Shown: positions 48,730-58,603, counted from the stretch's first letter. The stretch: 64,000 nt of DNA from JAIOQJ01 sp963718635 (GCA_963718635.1 OY970367.1:3100001-3164000); one strand, 5' to 3'. Notes: generated from the letters alone by a model not told the origin. Translations and numbers: made by a program.

Positions 48730-49147
48730 CAAAGACTCCTCAAGAATTTTCTCTTAAACGACGGATTTTGTTCCGCACGCAGATGGAATAACTTAGAAGA
48801 TTGCTGGAAAAACGTCTTGGCTGCTCTTGGGGCAAACAACTCGTTTGGTTGCACTGCGTCTAACGCCGAGAACATATTCGGCGCTTCGCGGAAGTCGTCA
48901 GACTTCCGAAGAGGCCTGAAAGCGCCTAACTTTTGCGAAAGTCTGACAACTTCCGCTAAGGTTTTCCGAAGTCTGACGACTTCCGCTAACGGTGCTTGAT
49001 GTTGGCGCTCAAAGCTCAAAGCTTTATTCCTTCGTTTCCTCTTGACCGCTTTCGTCGTTTTCTGTTATTCGCTCGGAAGGGGAACAGCGAGGTTTCTCGG
49101 GCTTGGGGTTCCACGGTTCATCGCCAGGAAGGCGAGGGAGGCCGGCG
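48730..49147. repeat. Spacer with three AGTC(GT)CTGACTT palindromic repeats
   Basis: No gene is recognisable. CGGAAGTCGTCAGACTTCCG at 48889-48908 is a hairpin with an internal GTCA loop. Related copies are at 48936-48961 (AAAGTCTGACAACTTCCGCT) and 48966-48992 (CCGAAGTCTGACGACTTCCG). A worn relative is at about 62,232. The GGGAGG at the right end is the ribosome-binding site of the next gene. Confidence 0.65.
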
Positions 49148-50168
49148 GTGAAGGTCTGTTTGTTGAAAGCTGCTCAGCGCGGCATTTGGGCGTTGACCTT
49201 GGCTGGTCCACTCGTTGGCGGTTGCGCCAATATGGTGGACACCGTTTCGAGCCAACGCTTCAAAAAGGCGCCCTTCCACACAACGTTTCAGGGGGACGAG
49301 GCGCCTATTGAGGTGCTGCGTCATAGTGAAGAAGGCGACCGTCGCGGCAAAGCGATGCTTGCCTTGAAGGAACCGAAACGTAACGGCGGGACAGATGCCG
49401 AGCAAGAAGAAGTGATGCAGATTCTCAGCGCCAGTGCCACCACCGATCAGCGTCTGATTTGCCGGCTCGATGCCGCCGAAAGCGCTGGGCCGATTCGAGG
49501 ACCCTCGCTGCACGGCCATCTTGCTGACAGCCTATCGCAATGCGATTCGCGAGGTTCCAGCCGCTTCTTCGAATTCTGAAAACGGCCTGATGCAGGCCAG
49601 CCGGCGATCGCGCTCCGGACAAGCGGCCCCGGTCTCCAGCTTCACGCCGGCTACCGTGATCGACCTACAGGCGCGGCTGCTTGCTTCAATTGGCAAGAAG
49701 CAGACGCCGGAAGCTTTGGCGATGTTGCTCGAAGTGGCGTCGAGGCCTGCTAAACGCGAGGCGAAAACCGATTTGGAGGCCATGACGCCGACTAACTTTG
49801 GCCAGGACGAACTCGACGTGCGAGTCGCCGCCGTTCGCGCGCTGCAAAACTTCAAAGGCGATCCGACCGCCGCGCAGTTGCTCTACCGTATTATGATGAC
49901 CGAGAAAAGCCATGTCGCCCTGCGTGCGCGGGCGCACGAAAGCTTGATGAAAGTAACCGGACAATCGTATGAGCCGGGATCGCCCGAATGGCGCACCTAT
50001 TTGAAGATCGCCGACCTGCCGGCGCCCTCAGTGGTGGCGGACAATACTCCACCCACGCCGCCGGCTCCTGCACAGTTACCATTCGCGGGCAGCCCGCAGC
50101 CAACACTTCCGATAGCTAATCCAAATTCTGACCCGAACGCCATGCCGGGACTTCTACCGGTGCAGTGA
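49148..50168 (+). CDS. HEAT-repeat lipoprotein (one frameshift)
   Basis: About 339 residues once restored, from a GTG at 49148 with a strong GGGAGG site. The signal ends in the lipobox PLVGGC (Cys about residue 26). A first helical part (ATTDQRLICRLDAAE) passes through an extra base near 49,483 to LGRFEDPRCTAILLTAYRNA, a HEAT-type repeat. Another follows with LDVRVAAVRALQNFKGDPTA and ALRARAHESLMKVTG. The C-terminus is Pro-rich. It is probably a planctomycete surface or periplasmic scaffold lipoprotein. Confidence 0.8.
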
Positions 50169-50191
50169 TCGTTGCTGGTGTTCAACAGCGA

Positions 50192-50350
50192 CCACAAGCC
50201 CGAAGCGCCAGCGAAGAATTTTTCTCTTAGCTGGCGCTTCAGGCTCGTGCTGCTTCAACTACAAGTCTGAAGCGCCAGCTAAGAATCTTATGCTCTTAGC
50301 TGGCGCTTCAGGCTCGTGCTGTTTCAACTACAAGCCTCAAGCGCCAATCA
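50192..50350. repeat. Tandem hairpin repeats, AGCTGGCGCTTCAGGCTCGT type
   Basis: TTAGCTGGCGCTTCAGGCTC occurs twice (about 50,227 and 50,297). It alternates with ACAAGTCTGAAGCGCCAGCT and related inverted segments, so several stem-loops can form. They lie between the stops of two convergent lipoprotein genes and may end transcription from both sides. Confidence 0.75.
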
Positions 50351-50363
50351 AGAAATCTCGGCT

Positions 50364-50537
50364 TTACTTCTTGGACGCATCCGCTGTTTTCGCGGCACTC
50401 GTGTCGGTGTCGAAGGCGGACGTGTTTGGTCCTTTTTGCGTCGAGAAGAATTCACTCTGCGGCTGCTTGATGAACGACGTGCAGCCGAGCACACCGAGAC
50501 TGAACAGAATAAGTGCAATCCACGTAGATCGGCGCAT
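50364..50537 (-). CDS. Very small lipoprotein
   Basis: A 57-residue protein from the ATG at 50537 (MRRSTWIALILFSLGVLGCT). The lipobox is GVLGC with the cysteine near residue 19. The short mature part (FIKQPQSEFFSTQKGPN, then a Thr/Ala/Asp-rich end) has no recognisable fold. GGGGG lies just upstream of the start. Similar short lipoproteins occur throughout planctomycetes; the function is unknown. Confidence 0.7.
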   Translation of the reverse strand: MRRSTWIALILFSLGVLGCTSFIKQPQSEFFSTQKGPNTSAFDTDTSAAKTADASKK

Positions 50538-50598
50538 GACATAGTCCCCCCGGATAAGTTCACGATGACCGGTATATAGCCGGGTGCTGTTCGAAGTG

Positions 50599-51561
50599 TC
50601 AAGCAGTTCGTCGAATTTTTCGTTCCGCACGCACCGGGAGTACGCTGGCGATAACATGAGCCTGCGAGCGTAACACTTTCTCTTCCTGCTTCATGAGACA
50701 GCGAAAGCGATAGAGCTCCAATAGCCGGAAGCCGGTATAACGGCCGAGCAGGAGTTGGCCGGCCATCACCAGCCCGAGCGTTTCCGGATGGTGCAGCATC
50801 CACTGAGAGACTGCCGAGATCGTGGCTAACGCCCACACGCAGCCAGCGAGCAGAAGCGTGAAGCCTAATGTGTTCAACGAACTCGCAGCGCCCTCTTCTT
50901 CTTCCATCGACCAGAATCGTTCGATCATGCCGGTCAGGATAACAAGGGGAAAGAGCGACACCGCGCGTGGGCCGGGTCCGCTAAGGGCAAGGATAAGCCC
51001 AAGCAGCAAGATCACTACGCAGCTGAGAAGCAGTGCAGTCCGAGGCACCTGCAACAAGTGCAGTTCGTTCAACCCGCGTCGCAGCCACCAGCCCGCCGAG
51101 ATGATAGTCAAGACCACAAAGACGCCAAGAAGTGATTCAACGTCGCGAAAGGAGAGGCCAAGTAGGGCAGGCGCAAACGTGCCGAACGAATTCAGGCCGA
51201 CGACATTGCGAAACAGGCAGATCAACAGCGTGGCCGGCGGCAGCAGCAGTAGGAACTCGACCATTTGTCGATCGGCAGGCGCAAGAGCTCTGCCGAGAAA
51301 GCGTGCGCCGTGGTTGCGGTCGCTAATTGGCTCGACATGGACCGAGACATTGGGGTCATCGGAAATAAGGTTGCGCCAATCGCTTGGGAGTTGATCGTAA
51401 TGAGTGATTTGAACCAGCTTACCATGCTTGAGCAGGGTGACTTGCCATCCTGTGGCCACTTCGGGTTCCGATTCAGTCGGTCTGGCGTCCATGAGCGCCA
51501 ACGAGCATGAGATAAGGGCGAAAGCGCCGCCATAAATCCACCAGCTTCGACGACGTTGCAT
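50599..51561 (-). CDS. 7TM membrane protein (inactive-transglutaminase-associated 7TM family)
   Basis: About 320 residues from the ATG at 51561, with GGGAG upstream; an in-frame ATG at 51594 would add 11. A short N-terminal anchor and a soluble part (WQVTLLKHGKLVQITHYDQL) lead into about seven membrane helices. The signature FRNVVGLNSFGTFAPALLGL (about residue 130) is that of the 7TM_transglut family, here without a visible transglutaminase domain. The family often goes with ATP-grasp and peptidase genes that act on peptides. Here it follows an SGNH-type gene by 131 bases. Confidence 0.8.
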   Translation of the reverse strand: MQRRRSWWIYGGAFALISCSLALMDARPTESEPEVATGWQVTLLKHGKLVQITHYDQLPSDWRNLISDDPNVSVHVEPISDRNHGARFLGRALAPADRQMVEFLLLLPPATLLICLFRNVVGLNSFGTFAPALLGLSFRDVESLLGVFVVLTIISAGWWLRRGLNELHLLQVPRTALLLSCVVILLLGLILALSGPGPRAVSLFPLVILTGMIERFWSMEEEEGAASSLNTLGFTLLLAGCVWALATISAVSQWMLHHPETLGLVMAGQLLLGRYTGFRLLELYRFRCLMKQEEKVLRSQAHVIASVLPVRAERKIRRTA

Positions 51562-51692
51562 CCGTACCCTTCTCCCGACGTCCAACCTTCGCACAACCTA
51601 AATATTTCATCGCTTGCGCAATAAGTGTCGCGCATTGTCGGCAAAAAGGGAAGATGAGAATTTTCGAAGCCAGGTCAGCCAATAGCGATGAG

Positions 51693-52457
51693 TCAAGGTC
51701 CTGCTGGCCGAACAATACGCTCGATGATCGGTTCAAGGGCTTGGTTCAGCACTCGGTAGCCCTCTTCATTCAAATGAAGCTCATCGAGCTGGTACTCGGC
51801 CTTCATGCGCCCGTCCACGGCAAAGAGAGTGTCTGCATCAAACACCGTCACCACCGGGCGATTCGACTGTCGGATTTCCTGATTGATCTCATCGCGTGCC
51901 GTTAGGATTCGATCGGACCAGATCGGCCGACGCGTCAACGAAACATCGCCAAATGGAAATATGGTGCTGACAATCACCTGAATGCCATGCCCAGTCAACT
52001 CATCCAATATGGCCGAGCGATTCGATTTGAGACGATCGATGATGGCTCGCTCGTCGTTCGGAAGGGCGCCAATCGACTTCAGATCATTGACGCCAATTTC
52101 AAGGAATACAACGTCCGGCTTCAAGGCGATTACATCGCGCGATAACCGGAGTCGAGCCTGGCTGCTCGTATCGTGAGATTGGCCGCGATTTACCATCTGG
52201 CAACCTTCAACAGTTGGTAGAACGCGCCACATGTCCATGCGCAAAGCGCCGAGAAAAATCATCCGCTTCTCGCCGGCAACACGGGGCTTTAGCTCGGCAT
52301 TCAACGGATCGAAGCGCGCTGCCGATGTCGGGTCGAGCCGAACACGCACCATCCCCCGATATTGCTCCCGCACCAGCCAAGCCAGGCCGGCATTCAATAA
52401 AGCTGCAGCAAGAAGAGAGAGCAACAACACGACACGCCAGAAACGCCTGCCGCACAT
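51693..52457 (-). CDS. SGNH-hydrolase-like membrane-anchored protein, nucleophile motif altered
   Basis: About 254 residues from the ATG at 52457, with AAGGA upstream. An N-terminal membrane anchor (VVLLLSLLAAALLNAGLAWL) precedes an SGNH-like domain. Block III GVND (VVFLEIGVNDLKS) and block V DELH (YQLDELHLNEEGYRVL) are present. Where a GDS nucleophile motif is expected the sequence reads IFLGALRMDMW, with no serine. The enzyme may therefore be inactive or use another residue. It faces the periplasm next to the 7TM gene. Confidence 0.75.
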   Translation of the reverse strand: MCGRRFWRVVLLLSLLAAALLNAGLAWLVREQYRGMVRVRLDPTSAARFDPLNAELKPRVAGEKRMIFLGALRMDMWRVLPTVEGCQMVNRGQSHDTSSQARLRLSRDVIALKPDVVFLEIGVNDLKSIGALPNDERAIIDRLKSNRSAILDELTGHGIQVIVSTIFPFGDVSLTRRPIWSDRILTARDEINQEIRQSNRPVVTVFDADTLFAVDGRMKAEYQLDELHLNEEGYRVLNQALEPIIERIVRPAGP

Positions 52458-52568
52458 AAAACGTTCCTTATTGATAAATGCCGACTCATTCGCTTGCGAA
52501 AAAGCGAGCCTTCCATCTACAATCAACACTACGTAACTCAGCGGTCACCGGACTCGAAGGTTAAAGCT

Positions 52569-54089
52569 ATGCGAATCGGCTCTCTCCTTTTCGTTTTCAT
52601 CTTTTTGTTCCCGGCACGCGCAACGGCCGACAACAAAATCAGCTACTACAAGGATGTCAGGCCGATTTTTCAGCAACATTGCCAGGGCTGCCATCAGCCG
52701 GCGAAGGCAGGCGGCGGTTACAACATGACCGTCTTTGCCGACCTGTTGAAGAAAGGCGACCGCGACAAGGCAGGCATTGTGCCTGGCAAGCCGGAAGGAA
52801 GCTTTTTGGTCGAGTTGATTCGACCCAAAAAAGATGGCAAAGCGGAAATGCCGCGCGGCAAAGATTGTCTCGCCGAAAACCAGGTGAAGGCGATCGCTGA
52901 CTGGATCTCGCAAGGAGCGGTCGATGATACGCCGGCCTCAGCAAGAGCGGCGTTGATCGATGCGGACCATCCGCCTGTCTATGAATCGTTGCCCGTCATT
53001 TCGGGCCTGGCCTTTTCGCCGGACGGCCAATGGCTGGCGGTCGGCGGCTATCACGAAGTGCTGTTGCACTCGGCCGATGGATCTCGCTTGGAAGCAAGGT
53101 TGATCGGATTGTCGGAGCGAATTCAGTCGATTGCTTTTTCGCCGGACGGCAAGCTGCTAGCTGTCTCAGGCGGGGATCCCGGCCGGTTTGGCGAAGTGCA
53201 GATTTGGGACATCGCCAAGAGAAAGCTCAAGCTCTCAGTTCCTGTCACGTTCGATACGGTATACGGTCTTTCGTGGTCGCCCGACAGCAAGACGATTGGC
53301 TTTGGCGCTGCGGACAACACGGTGCGAGCCATTGATGCCGCGACCGGAAAGCAGGTCGTGTATCAAGGGGCGCACTCCGATTGGGTGATGGGGACTTCGT
53401 TTTCGCGCAATGGCGCCCACTTGGTTTCGGTCAGCCGCGATCGGTCCGTCAAGCTGACGGAGGTGGCCACCAATCGATTCATTGACAATGTCACCAGCAT
53501 TACTCCCGGCGCTCTTAAAGGTGGCTTGCTCGCCGTCGAAGTGCGGCCTGTCGAATGGTCGCGCCTGCTGCGGGCCATTGCCCTAGTTGGCGTGTCGAAT
53601 CAGCCCGGCACTATGGTCGAAGTCTACAAGATGCAAGCTTATACCGCGCCGCGTACGAACCTAAGGCCGCGCGACATCGCCGATGTGCCCGTTAAGCCTT
53701 ACGATGAAATTTTGGTAGCCGGCGCCGACGGACAACCTCGACTTTACAAAATGCACCGCGAAGTGAAGCGCGTGATCGGCGACGATTCCAACAAACTTCG
53801 AGAATATGAAAAGATGCCGGGCCGCGTTTATGCCGTGGCCTTCGACTCGCTCGGCAGCCTGTTTGCGGCCGGCAGCAGTCTTGATGGCACGGGCCAAGTG
53901 CGGGTTTACCAAACGGATAACGCCAAGCTGATTTCGACCTTCGATAATCTGAAAAGCCCAGTTTATGCGTTAGCCTTTAACCCCAATGGCCGAGTAGTAG
54001 CTAGCGCCGGCTTCGACGGCTTGGTCCGGCTACACGAACCGGTGACAGGGAAATTGCTTAAAGAGTTCGTGCCGGTGCCGTTGAAGTAA
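52569..54089 (+). CDS. Planctomycete cytochrome c / WD40 protein
   Basis: A 506-residue exported protein from the ATG at 52569, with signal peptide MRIGSLLFVFIFLFPARATA. Residues about 25-125 are the planctomycete cytochrome (PSCyt1-like) domain: YYKDVRPIFQQHCQGCHQPA with the haem motif CQGCH, then VPGKPEGSFLVELIRP and MPRGKDCL. The rest is a WD40 propeller (VISGLAFSPDGQWLAVGGY, IQSIAFSPDGKLLAVSGG, VYALAFNPNGRVVASAGF). It is probably periplasmic; electron transfer is likely but its partners are unknown. Confidence 0.92.
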   Translation: MRIGSLLFVFIFLFPARATADNKISYYKDVRPIFQQHCQGCHQPAKAGGGYNMTVFADLLKKGDRDKAGIVPGKPEGSFLVELIRPKKDGKAEMPRGKDCLAENQVKAIADWISQGAVDDTPASARAALIDADHPPVYESLPVISGLAFSPDGQWLAVGGYHEVLLHSADGSRLEARLIGLSERIQSIAFSPDGKLLAVSGGDPGRFGEVQIWDIAKRKLKLSVPVTFDTVYGLSWSPDSKTIGFGAADNTVRAIDAATGKQVVYQGAHSDWVMGTSFSRNGAHLVSVSRDRSVKLTEVATNRFIDNVTSITPGALKGGLLAVEVRPVEWSRLLRAIALVGVSNQPGTMVEVYKMQAYTAPRTNLRPRDIADVPVKPYDEILVAGADGQPRLYKMHREVKRVIGDDSNKLREYEKMPGRVYAVAFDSLGSLFAAGSSLDGTGQVRVYQTDNAKLISTFDNLKSPVYALAFNPNGRVVASAGFDGLVRLHEPVTGKLLKEFVPVPLK

Positions 54090-54118
54090 CCAGGCCGCTT
54101 TATCTAAATCGGGCTACT

Positions 54119-54452
54119 TCAACGTCTGAATGTCTTATCCGAGCCGGATGCGTGAGCGACGGAGAGTGAGTTGCGGAAGTTTCCGAGAACTGACAAAGCG
54201 CCAAGCCGACGGCCCCTTTGCAAGAAGGATTCCACTGGCTGCCCCCACAGCATCACTTCATAGCGGCATTCTATCCGATTTTCGCCATCTCCGAGAGCGT
54301 GCGTGCCGGTGAGATGCGCGTGCGGCCGAAAGGGTCGATAGATCGACATTCAGCATTTTTGTAGGCCCTCTGCGCGAGCCGAATGCTTCGCGGAAATCGA
54401 CATGCCGAACGCGGACGATGTCCTTCATCGTGGCGTCAATGGGAAAAGGCAT
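54119..54452 (-). pseudogene. Internally deleted remnant of an Rpn/YhgA-like (PD-(D/E)XK) gene
   Basis: On the minus strand the 5' end reads MPFPIDATMKDIVRVRHVDF and then LNVDLSTLSAA, which is the N-terminus of a large planctomycete Rpn-like nuclease/transposase-like family. A different frame then follows directly with LTGTHALGDGENRIECRYEV and PVESFLQRGRRLGALSVLGN, the middle of that family. The central 70 or so residues, with the nuclease core, are missing and the frame is broken. The family assignment is from memory. Confidence 0.6.
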
Positions 54453-54511
54453 GATGAAACCTTACAGAAAAAACTCGCCAAATGCCCTGTTGGTTGGTTA
54501 CGATAACTTGC

Positions 54512-55063
54512 ATGAATCGAACAAGGGATTCTATCTCATGGAAAGGTGTCCTGTACCGCTTCGCCGAGGTCGAGTACTCATCAAAGGAAGATCTGATCAC
54601 AGGAATGGGGGCACAGAAGAATGGCGGCCGTTGGAATTTCAAAGATAGTTTTCCAGTTCTTTATGCAAGCCTTGCTCCTGAGACGGCGCTCGCTGAAATC
54701 AAAGCTCACTACACCTACTACGAACTCGATTTTGCCGATGCAACTCCGACGGTGCTTTCCTCACTGAATGTAGATTTGCAGCACGTGCTCGACATTACAA
54801 ACGGTCAAATTCGAACTAGCTTACGGATTTCCCGAAAGCGTATGGTGGCGGAGGACTGGCGAAAGTTGAACCGAGAGGGCAAGATTTCCTTGACGCAGTC
54901 AATCGGATGTAAAATCAAAGAAGAGGGATACGAGGGGATTTTGGCCCCTTCATTCGCCGACCCTAAAGGTCATAATCTCATTATTTTTCTGGACAATATT
55001 TCGGCTCTGAGCGCCATCCACATCGCAAACGAACAAAAGCTTCCTCCGAAACTTGGGTACTGA
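54512..55063 (+). CDS. RES-domain toxin
   Basis: About 183 residues from the ATG at 54512 (MNRTRDSISWKGVLYRFAEV); an in-frame ATG at 54482 exists. The RES pattern is visible: YRFAEVEYSS, GGRWNFKDSFPVLYASLAPE and TALAEIKAHY. This corresponds to the Arg, Glu and Ser positions that give the domain its name. RES toxins degrade NAD+. It is followed 75 bases later by its likely Xre antitoxin, so the order here is toxin first. Confidence 0.88.
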   Translation: MNRTRDSISWKGVLYRFAEVEYSSKEDLITGMGAQKNGGRWNFKDSFPVLYASLAPETALAEIKAHYTYYELDFADATPTVLSSLNVDLQHVLDITNGQIRTSLRISRKRMVAEDWRKLNREGKISLTQSIGCKIKEEGYEGILAPSFADPKGHNLIIFLDNISALSAIHIANEQKLPPKLGY

Positions 55064-55138
55064 TGCCAAGCACATTTGCCTGCTAATTTGCTTGACCGTA
55101 TTGGCCATCATTAATATGATTGCGGGAGGGGTGCAATC

Positions 55139-55534
55139 ATGGCAACACTTCAAACGCCGGCAAGAAAAAAGCCGCCATCACGTATCAATTCGAAACGCGC
55201 GAAAAGCCTTAAGGCGCAGGCCGTCGTCTCGCCGCGGCAGATGCTCGGAATTAGAAAGAAAATTTTCTCTCGTCTGGCGGGTTTTTCGGAGCGGGCCATT
55301 ACTGACTATGAGTCTGGTAAGAAGGTGAGCGACGCTTTGATTCGCAGGATGAAGGAACTCGTCCATCTGCAAAAGCGACTTTCGCGAGTGGTAAAGGCCA
55401 ACGCAATTCCCGTTTGGCTCGAAAAGCCGAACCGGGCATTCGACGGGCTAACCCCGATTGAAGTCGTCGAACGCGGCGAAATCGATCGGCTTTATGAAAT
55501 GATTTACTTCCTCGAGTCGGGAACAGCGAGCTAA
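55139..55534 (+). CDS. Xre/MbcA/ParS-type antitoxin of the RES toxin
   Basis: A 131-residue protein with a GGGAGGGG site. A basic N-terminus is followed by a helix-turn-helix-like stretch (RLAGFSERAITDYESGKKVS). The C-terminal toxin-binding domain is AIPVWLEKPNRAFDGLTPIE followed by VVERGEIDRLYEMIYFL, the standard MbcA/ParS/Xre C-terminal signature. It would neutralise the RES toxin encoded just upstream and repress the operon. Confidence 0.88.
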   Translation: MATLQTPARKKPPSRINSKRAKSLKAQAVVSPRQMLGIRKKIFSRLAGFSERAITDYESGKKVSDALIRRMKELVHLQKRLSRVVKANAIPVWLEKPNRAFDGLTPIEVVERGEIDRLYEMIYFLESGTAS

Positions 55535-55584
55535 CAATACCCTTCACTGTCTGATTGCGCTCCTCTACCCGCAAGGCTTCCATC

Positions 55585-58563
55585 ATGAATCGACTGCTCT
55601 GCCTCACACTATTTGCACTGTGTTCCACCGCTCAAGCGCAAGATCGCCCGGTGCCGCCGCAGGACGCGGTAAAGCGTTTTACGCTGCCCGAAGGCTTTCA
55701 AGCGACCCTCTTCGCCGGTGAGCCGGATGTTGTGCAGCCGATCGCGATGACCTTCGACGATCGCGGCCGGCTCTGGGTCGTCGAGTGTTTGTCCTATCCC
55801 AAGTGGACCGACAAGCCCGAAGGCGGTGATCGCGTCGTCATGTTCGAAGACACCGATGGCGATGGCAAATTCGACAAGCGCCAAGTCATCTTTGACAAAG
55901 GCGCCAATCTGTCCGGCATCGAACTCGGCTTTGGCGGCATCTATCTTTGCTCCATCCCGAATCTGCTCTTCATCCCGTGCGATTTCAATGCGGATACGCC
56001 GAAGATCGGCAAGCCGGAAGCGCTGCTCGATGGGTGGAGCCTGAAGTGCAAGCACAACGTTTTCAACAGCCTGACCTGGGGTCCTGACGGTTGGCTTTAC
56101 GGCTGCAATGGCATCATCGATCTATCCAAAGTCGGTAAGCCGGGCACGCCCGATAAAGAGCGCATTCCGATGAGTTGCGGCGTGTGGCGCTATCACCCCA
56201 CACGCAAAGTCTTCGAGCCTTTCGCCCACGGCACAACGAACCCCTTCGGGCTCGACTTCGATGAATACGGCGAAGCATTCATGACCAACTGCGTGATCGG
56301 CCATCTCTGGCACGTCATCCCTGGCGCGCACTTCGAACGCATGTACGGCGAAGACTTGAACCCGCACACGTATCAATTCATGAAGACCTGTGCCGACCAC
56401 ATTCACTGGGGCGGCGGCAACTGGACGACCTCGCGCGGCGGTAAAGGCGTGCATAGCGAAGCGGGCGGTGGCCATGCCCACGTCGGCTGCATGGTTTACC
56501 TAGGCGACAATTGGCCCGACAAATATCGCAATGGCGTCTTCATGCTCAATCTGCACGGCAGCCGCATCAATCACGACCGCCTTCAACGCCAAGGTTCGGG
56601 CTACGTCGCCAAACACGAACCCGACTTCATGCTCGCCAACGATCCCTGGTTTCGGGGCATCGCCCTCAAATACGGCCCCGACGGCGGAGTCTACGTGAGC
56701 GACTGGACAGACACAGGCGAATGCCACAACTATGATAGGGTGGATTTGACGAACGGTCGCATTTACAAGATTACATACGGCAAGACGAAATTATGGCAGG
56801 GTGATTTATCGAAGCTGAGTGACTTAGAGTTGGCGAAGTTGCAGACACACAAAAACGAATGGCAGGTGCGGCACGCGCGGCGATTGTTGCAGGAGCGGGC
56901 TGTGTCGGCAAAAATCGAAGACGATGCCGTTGCCGAGTTGAAGAAATTTTTCGCGAACACAGACCACATGATCCGGCTCAGGGCCTTATGGGGACTTCGG
57001 GCCGTCGGCAAGTTTGCACTCGCCGATACGCTGGCTTCAGTCATCGAGAAGGACAAGCACGAACAGGTGCGGGCTTGGGCGCTTCGGATTTTGACAGAGG
57101 AAGGACTTTGGGAACCTCGGACTAATAGGTTAATACTGTCCGAAAATATGGCGAAGGATACGTCGTTGGTAGTGCGGTTAGCGCTTGCGTCCTCACTTCA
57201 GCGCATGAAAAACACATGGGATCCCAACCTAGAAGTGATTCTACTCGCGCTGCTGCAGAATCCGGAAAATGCGTCCGATCCGACATTGACTTTGATGATT
57301 TGGTATGGGATCGAACCGGTAATTAATAACAGCCCTAAAGTAGCGCTGAGGCTTCTCGCAGACACGAAAATTCCATTGGTTCAAGAGTTGTTGGCGCGAC
57401 GTGTCGCGTCTTGGTTCATCAGCAATACCATCACCAATTCCGATAGAGCGCTCGAACCTATTTTAAAAAGGCTGATCAACGCGCCTCCCGAAGCACAATT
57501 GCCAATCCTCAAAGGCATTCAAGATGCCGTCATCGGTCAACGGCAATTGAAAACGCCTATCGGCTGGACTGAAACTTACGCCAAGCTTTCAGCAAGTTCT
57601 ACCGCCGAAGTGCGCGATCGCGCAATGCGCTTAGCGGTTGTCTTTGGCGACGAGAATGCCATTGCCTCTTTGACCAAGCTCGTTCGCGATCGTGTTACCA
57701 CCACATCAAAACGCTACGATGCCTTGCAAGCTCTGCTGCTGCGGCAAGATGATTCGACGATGAAGTTGCTCAGTGAACTGCTCGACGATGCCGCCATGCG
57801 CGGCACCGCCATCCGAGCGTTGGCCGCGTTCAAGAACGACGAGACGCCGAAGGCGCTGCTCGCGATCTATCCTAAGCTGGGTGAGAAGGACAAAGCGGAT
57901 GTGGTGCAGACACTCGCTTCACGCGCTTCATGGGCCATGCAGTTGCTCAATGCCGTCGAAGCGGGGAGCGTGCCACGCGCCGATGTTTCCGTCTTCGTCG
58001 CTCGACAAATTCAAGGATTGAAGGATAAGCAGGTTCAGGAAAAGCTGGCTAGAGTCTGGGGCCAAATCAAGCCGGCTTCCAAAGAAAAAACGGAGTTGAT
58101 GGCCAAGTACAAGAAGCTGCTCACGCCGGAATATGTGAAGTCGGCCGATCTTTCTAAGGGCCGCCTGGTCTTTTCGAAGAACTGCGCTTCGTGCCATCGC
58201 TTATACGACGATGGCGGCGCCATTGGCCCGGCTTTGACAGGCTCCCAGCGCGCTAATTTGGAGTATGTTTTAGAGAACGTCCTTGACCCCAGTGCGGTCG
58301 TGGCCAAAGAATATCAGATGACCAAAATCGAAACCGTCAGCGGTCGCACCATCAACGGCATCATCAAACAAGAGACCGACAAGGCGCTGACGATTCAGAC
58401 ACCAAACGAAGTGATCGTGCTGCCGAAGGATGAGATCGAAAATCGCACGCAATCGCCGGTGTCGATGATGCCCGAAGGGGCGTTGGATAAACTAACGCCC
58501 GAAGAGATCCGCGATCTGGTGGCTTACTTGGCGGGCAAAGACCAAGTGGCGCTGCCGAAGTAG
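55585..58563 (+). CDS. PVC-type haem-binding CxxCH protein (membrane-bound dehydrogenase-like)
   Basis: About 992 residues, exported (MNRLLCLTLFALCSTAQAQD). Residues about 25-400 are a sorbosone/glucose-dehydrogenase-like propeller: LPEGFQATLFAGEPDVVQPI, GRLWVVECLSYP, VFNSLTWGPDGWLYG, HGTTNPFGLDFDEYG, DGGVYVSDWTDTGEC. The middle (400-850) is HEAT-like helices. The C-terminus has the cytochrome motif CASCHRLYDDGGAIGPALTG (about 866) and a conserved tail. This is the TIGR02603/02604 architecture characteristic of planctomycetes and Verrucomicrobia. The substrate is unknown, perhaps a sugar or polyol. Confidence 0.93.
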   Translation: MNRLLCLTLFALCSTAQAQDRPVPPQDAVKRFTLPEGFQATLFAGEPDVVQPIAMTFDDRGRLWVVECLSYPKWTDKPEGGDRVVMFEDTDGDGKFDKRQVIFDKGANLSGIELGFGGIYLCSIPNLLFIPCDFNADTPKIGKPEALLDGWSLKCKHNVFNSLTWGPDGWLYGCNGIIDLSKVGKPGTPDKERIPMSCGVWRYHPTRKVFEPFAHGTTNPFGLDFDEYGEAFMTNCVIGHLWHVIPGAHFERMYGEDLNPHTYQFMKTCADHIHWGGGNWTTSRGGKGVHSEAGGGHAHVGCMVYLGDNWPDKYRNGVFMLNLHGSRINHDRLQRQGSGYVAKHEPDFMLANDPWFRGIALKYGPDGGVYVSDWTDTGECHNYDRVDLTNGRIYKITYGKTKLWQGDLSKLSDLELAKLQTHKNEWQVRHARRLLQERAVSAKIEDDAVAELKKFFANTDHMIRLRALWGLRAVGKFALADTLASVIEKDKHEQVRAWALRILTEEGLWEPRTNRLILSENMAKDTSLVVRLALASSLQRMKNTWDPNLEVILLALLQNPENASDPTLTLMIWYGIEPVINNSPKVALRLLADTKIPLVQELLARRVASWFISNTITNSDRALEPILKRLINAPPEAQLPILKGIQDAVIGQRQLKTPIGWTETYAKLSASSTAEVRDRAMRLAVVFGDENAIASLTKLVRDRVTTTSKRYDALQALLLRQDDSTMKLLSELLDDAAMRGTAIRALAAFKNDETPKALLAIYPKLGEKDKADVVQTLASRASWAMQLLNAVEAGSVPRADVSVFVARQIQGLKDKQVQEKLARVWGQIKPASKEKTELMAKYKKLLTPEYVKSADLSKGRLVFSKNCASCHRLYDDGGAIGPALTGSQRANLEYVLENVLDPSAVVAKEYQMTKIETVSGRTINGIIKQETDKALTIQTPNEVIVLPKDEIENRTQSPVSMMPEGALDKLTPEEIRDLVAYLAGKDQVALPK

Positions 58564-58603
58564 CCCCGCGCCCAATGTATACCTGACCCGTTTGTTGATG
58601 GTG

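Noticed and set aside
48730..49019. 96-residue open frame upstream of the TIGR03067 gene
   Set aside because: It is made of the AGTC-type palindromic repeats and lacks a ribosome-binding site or recognisable content.
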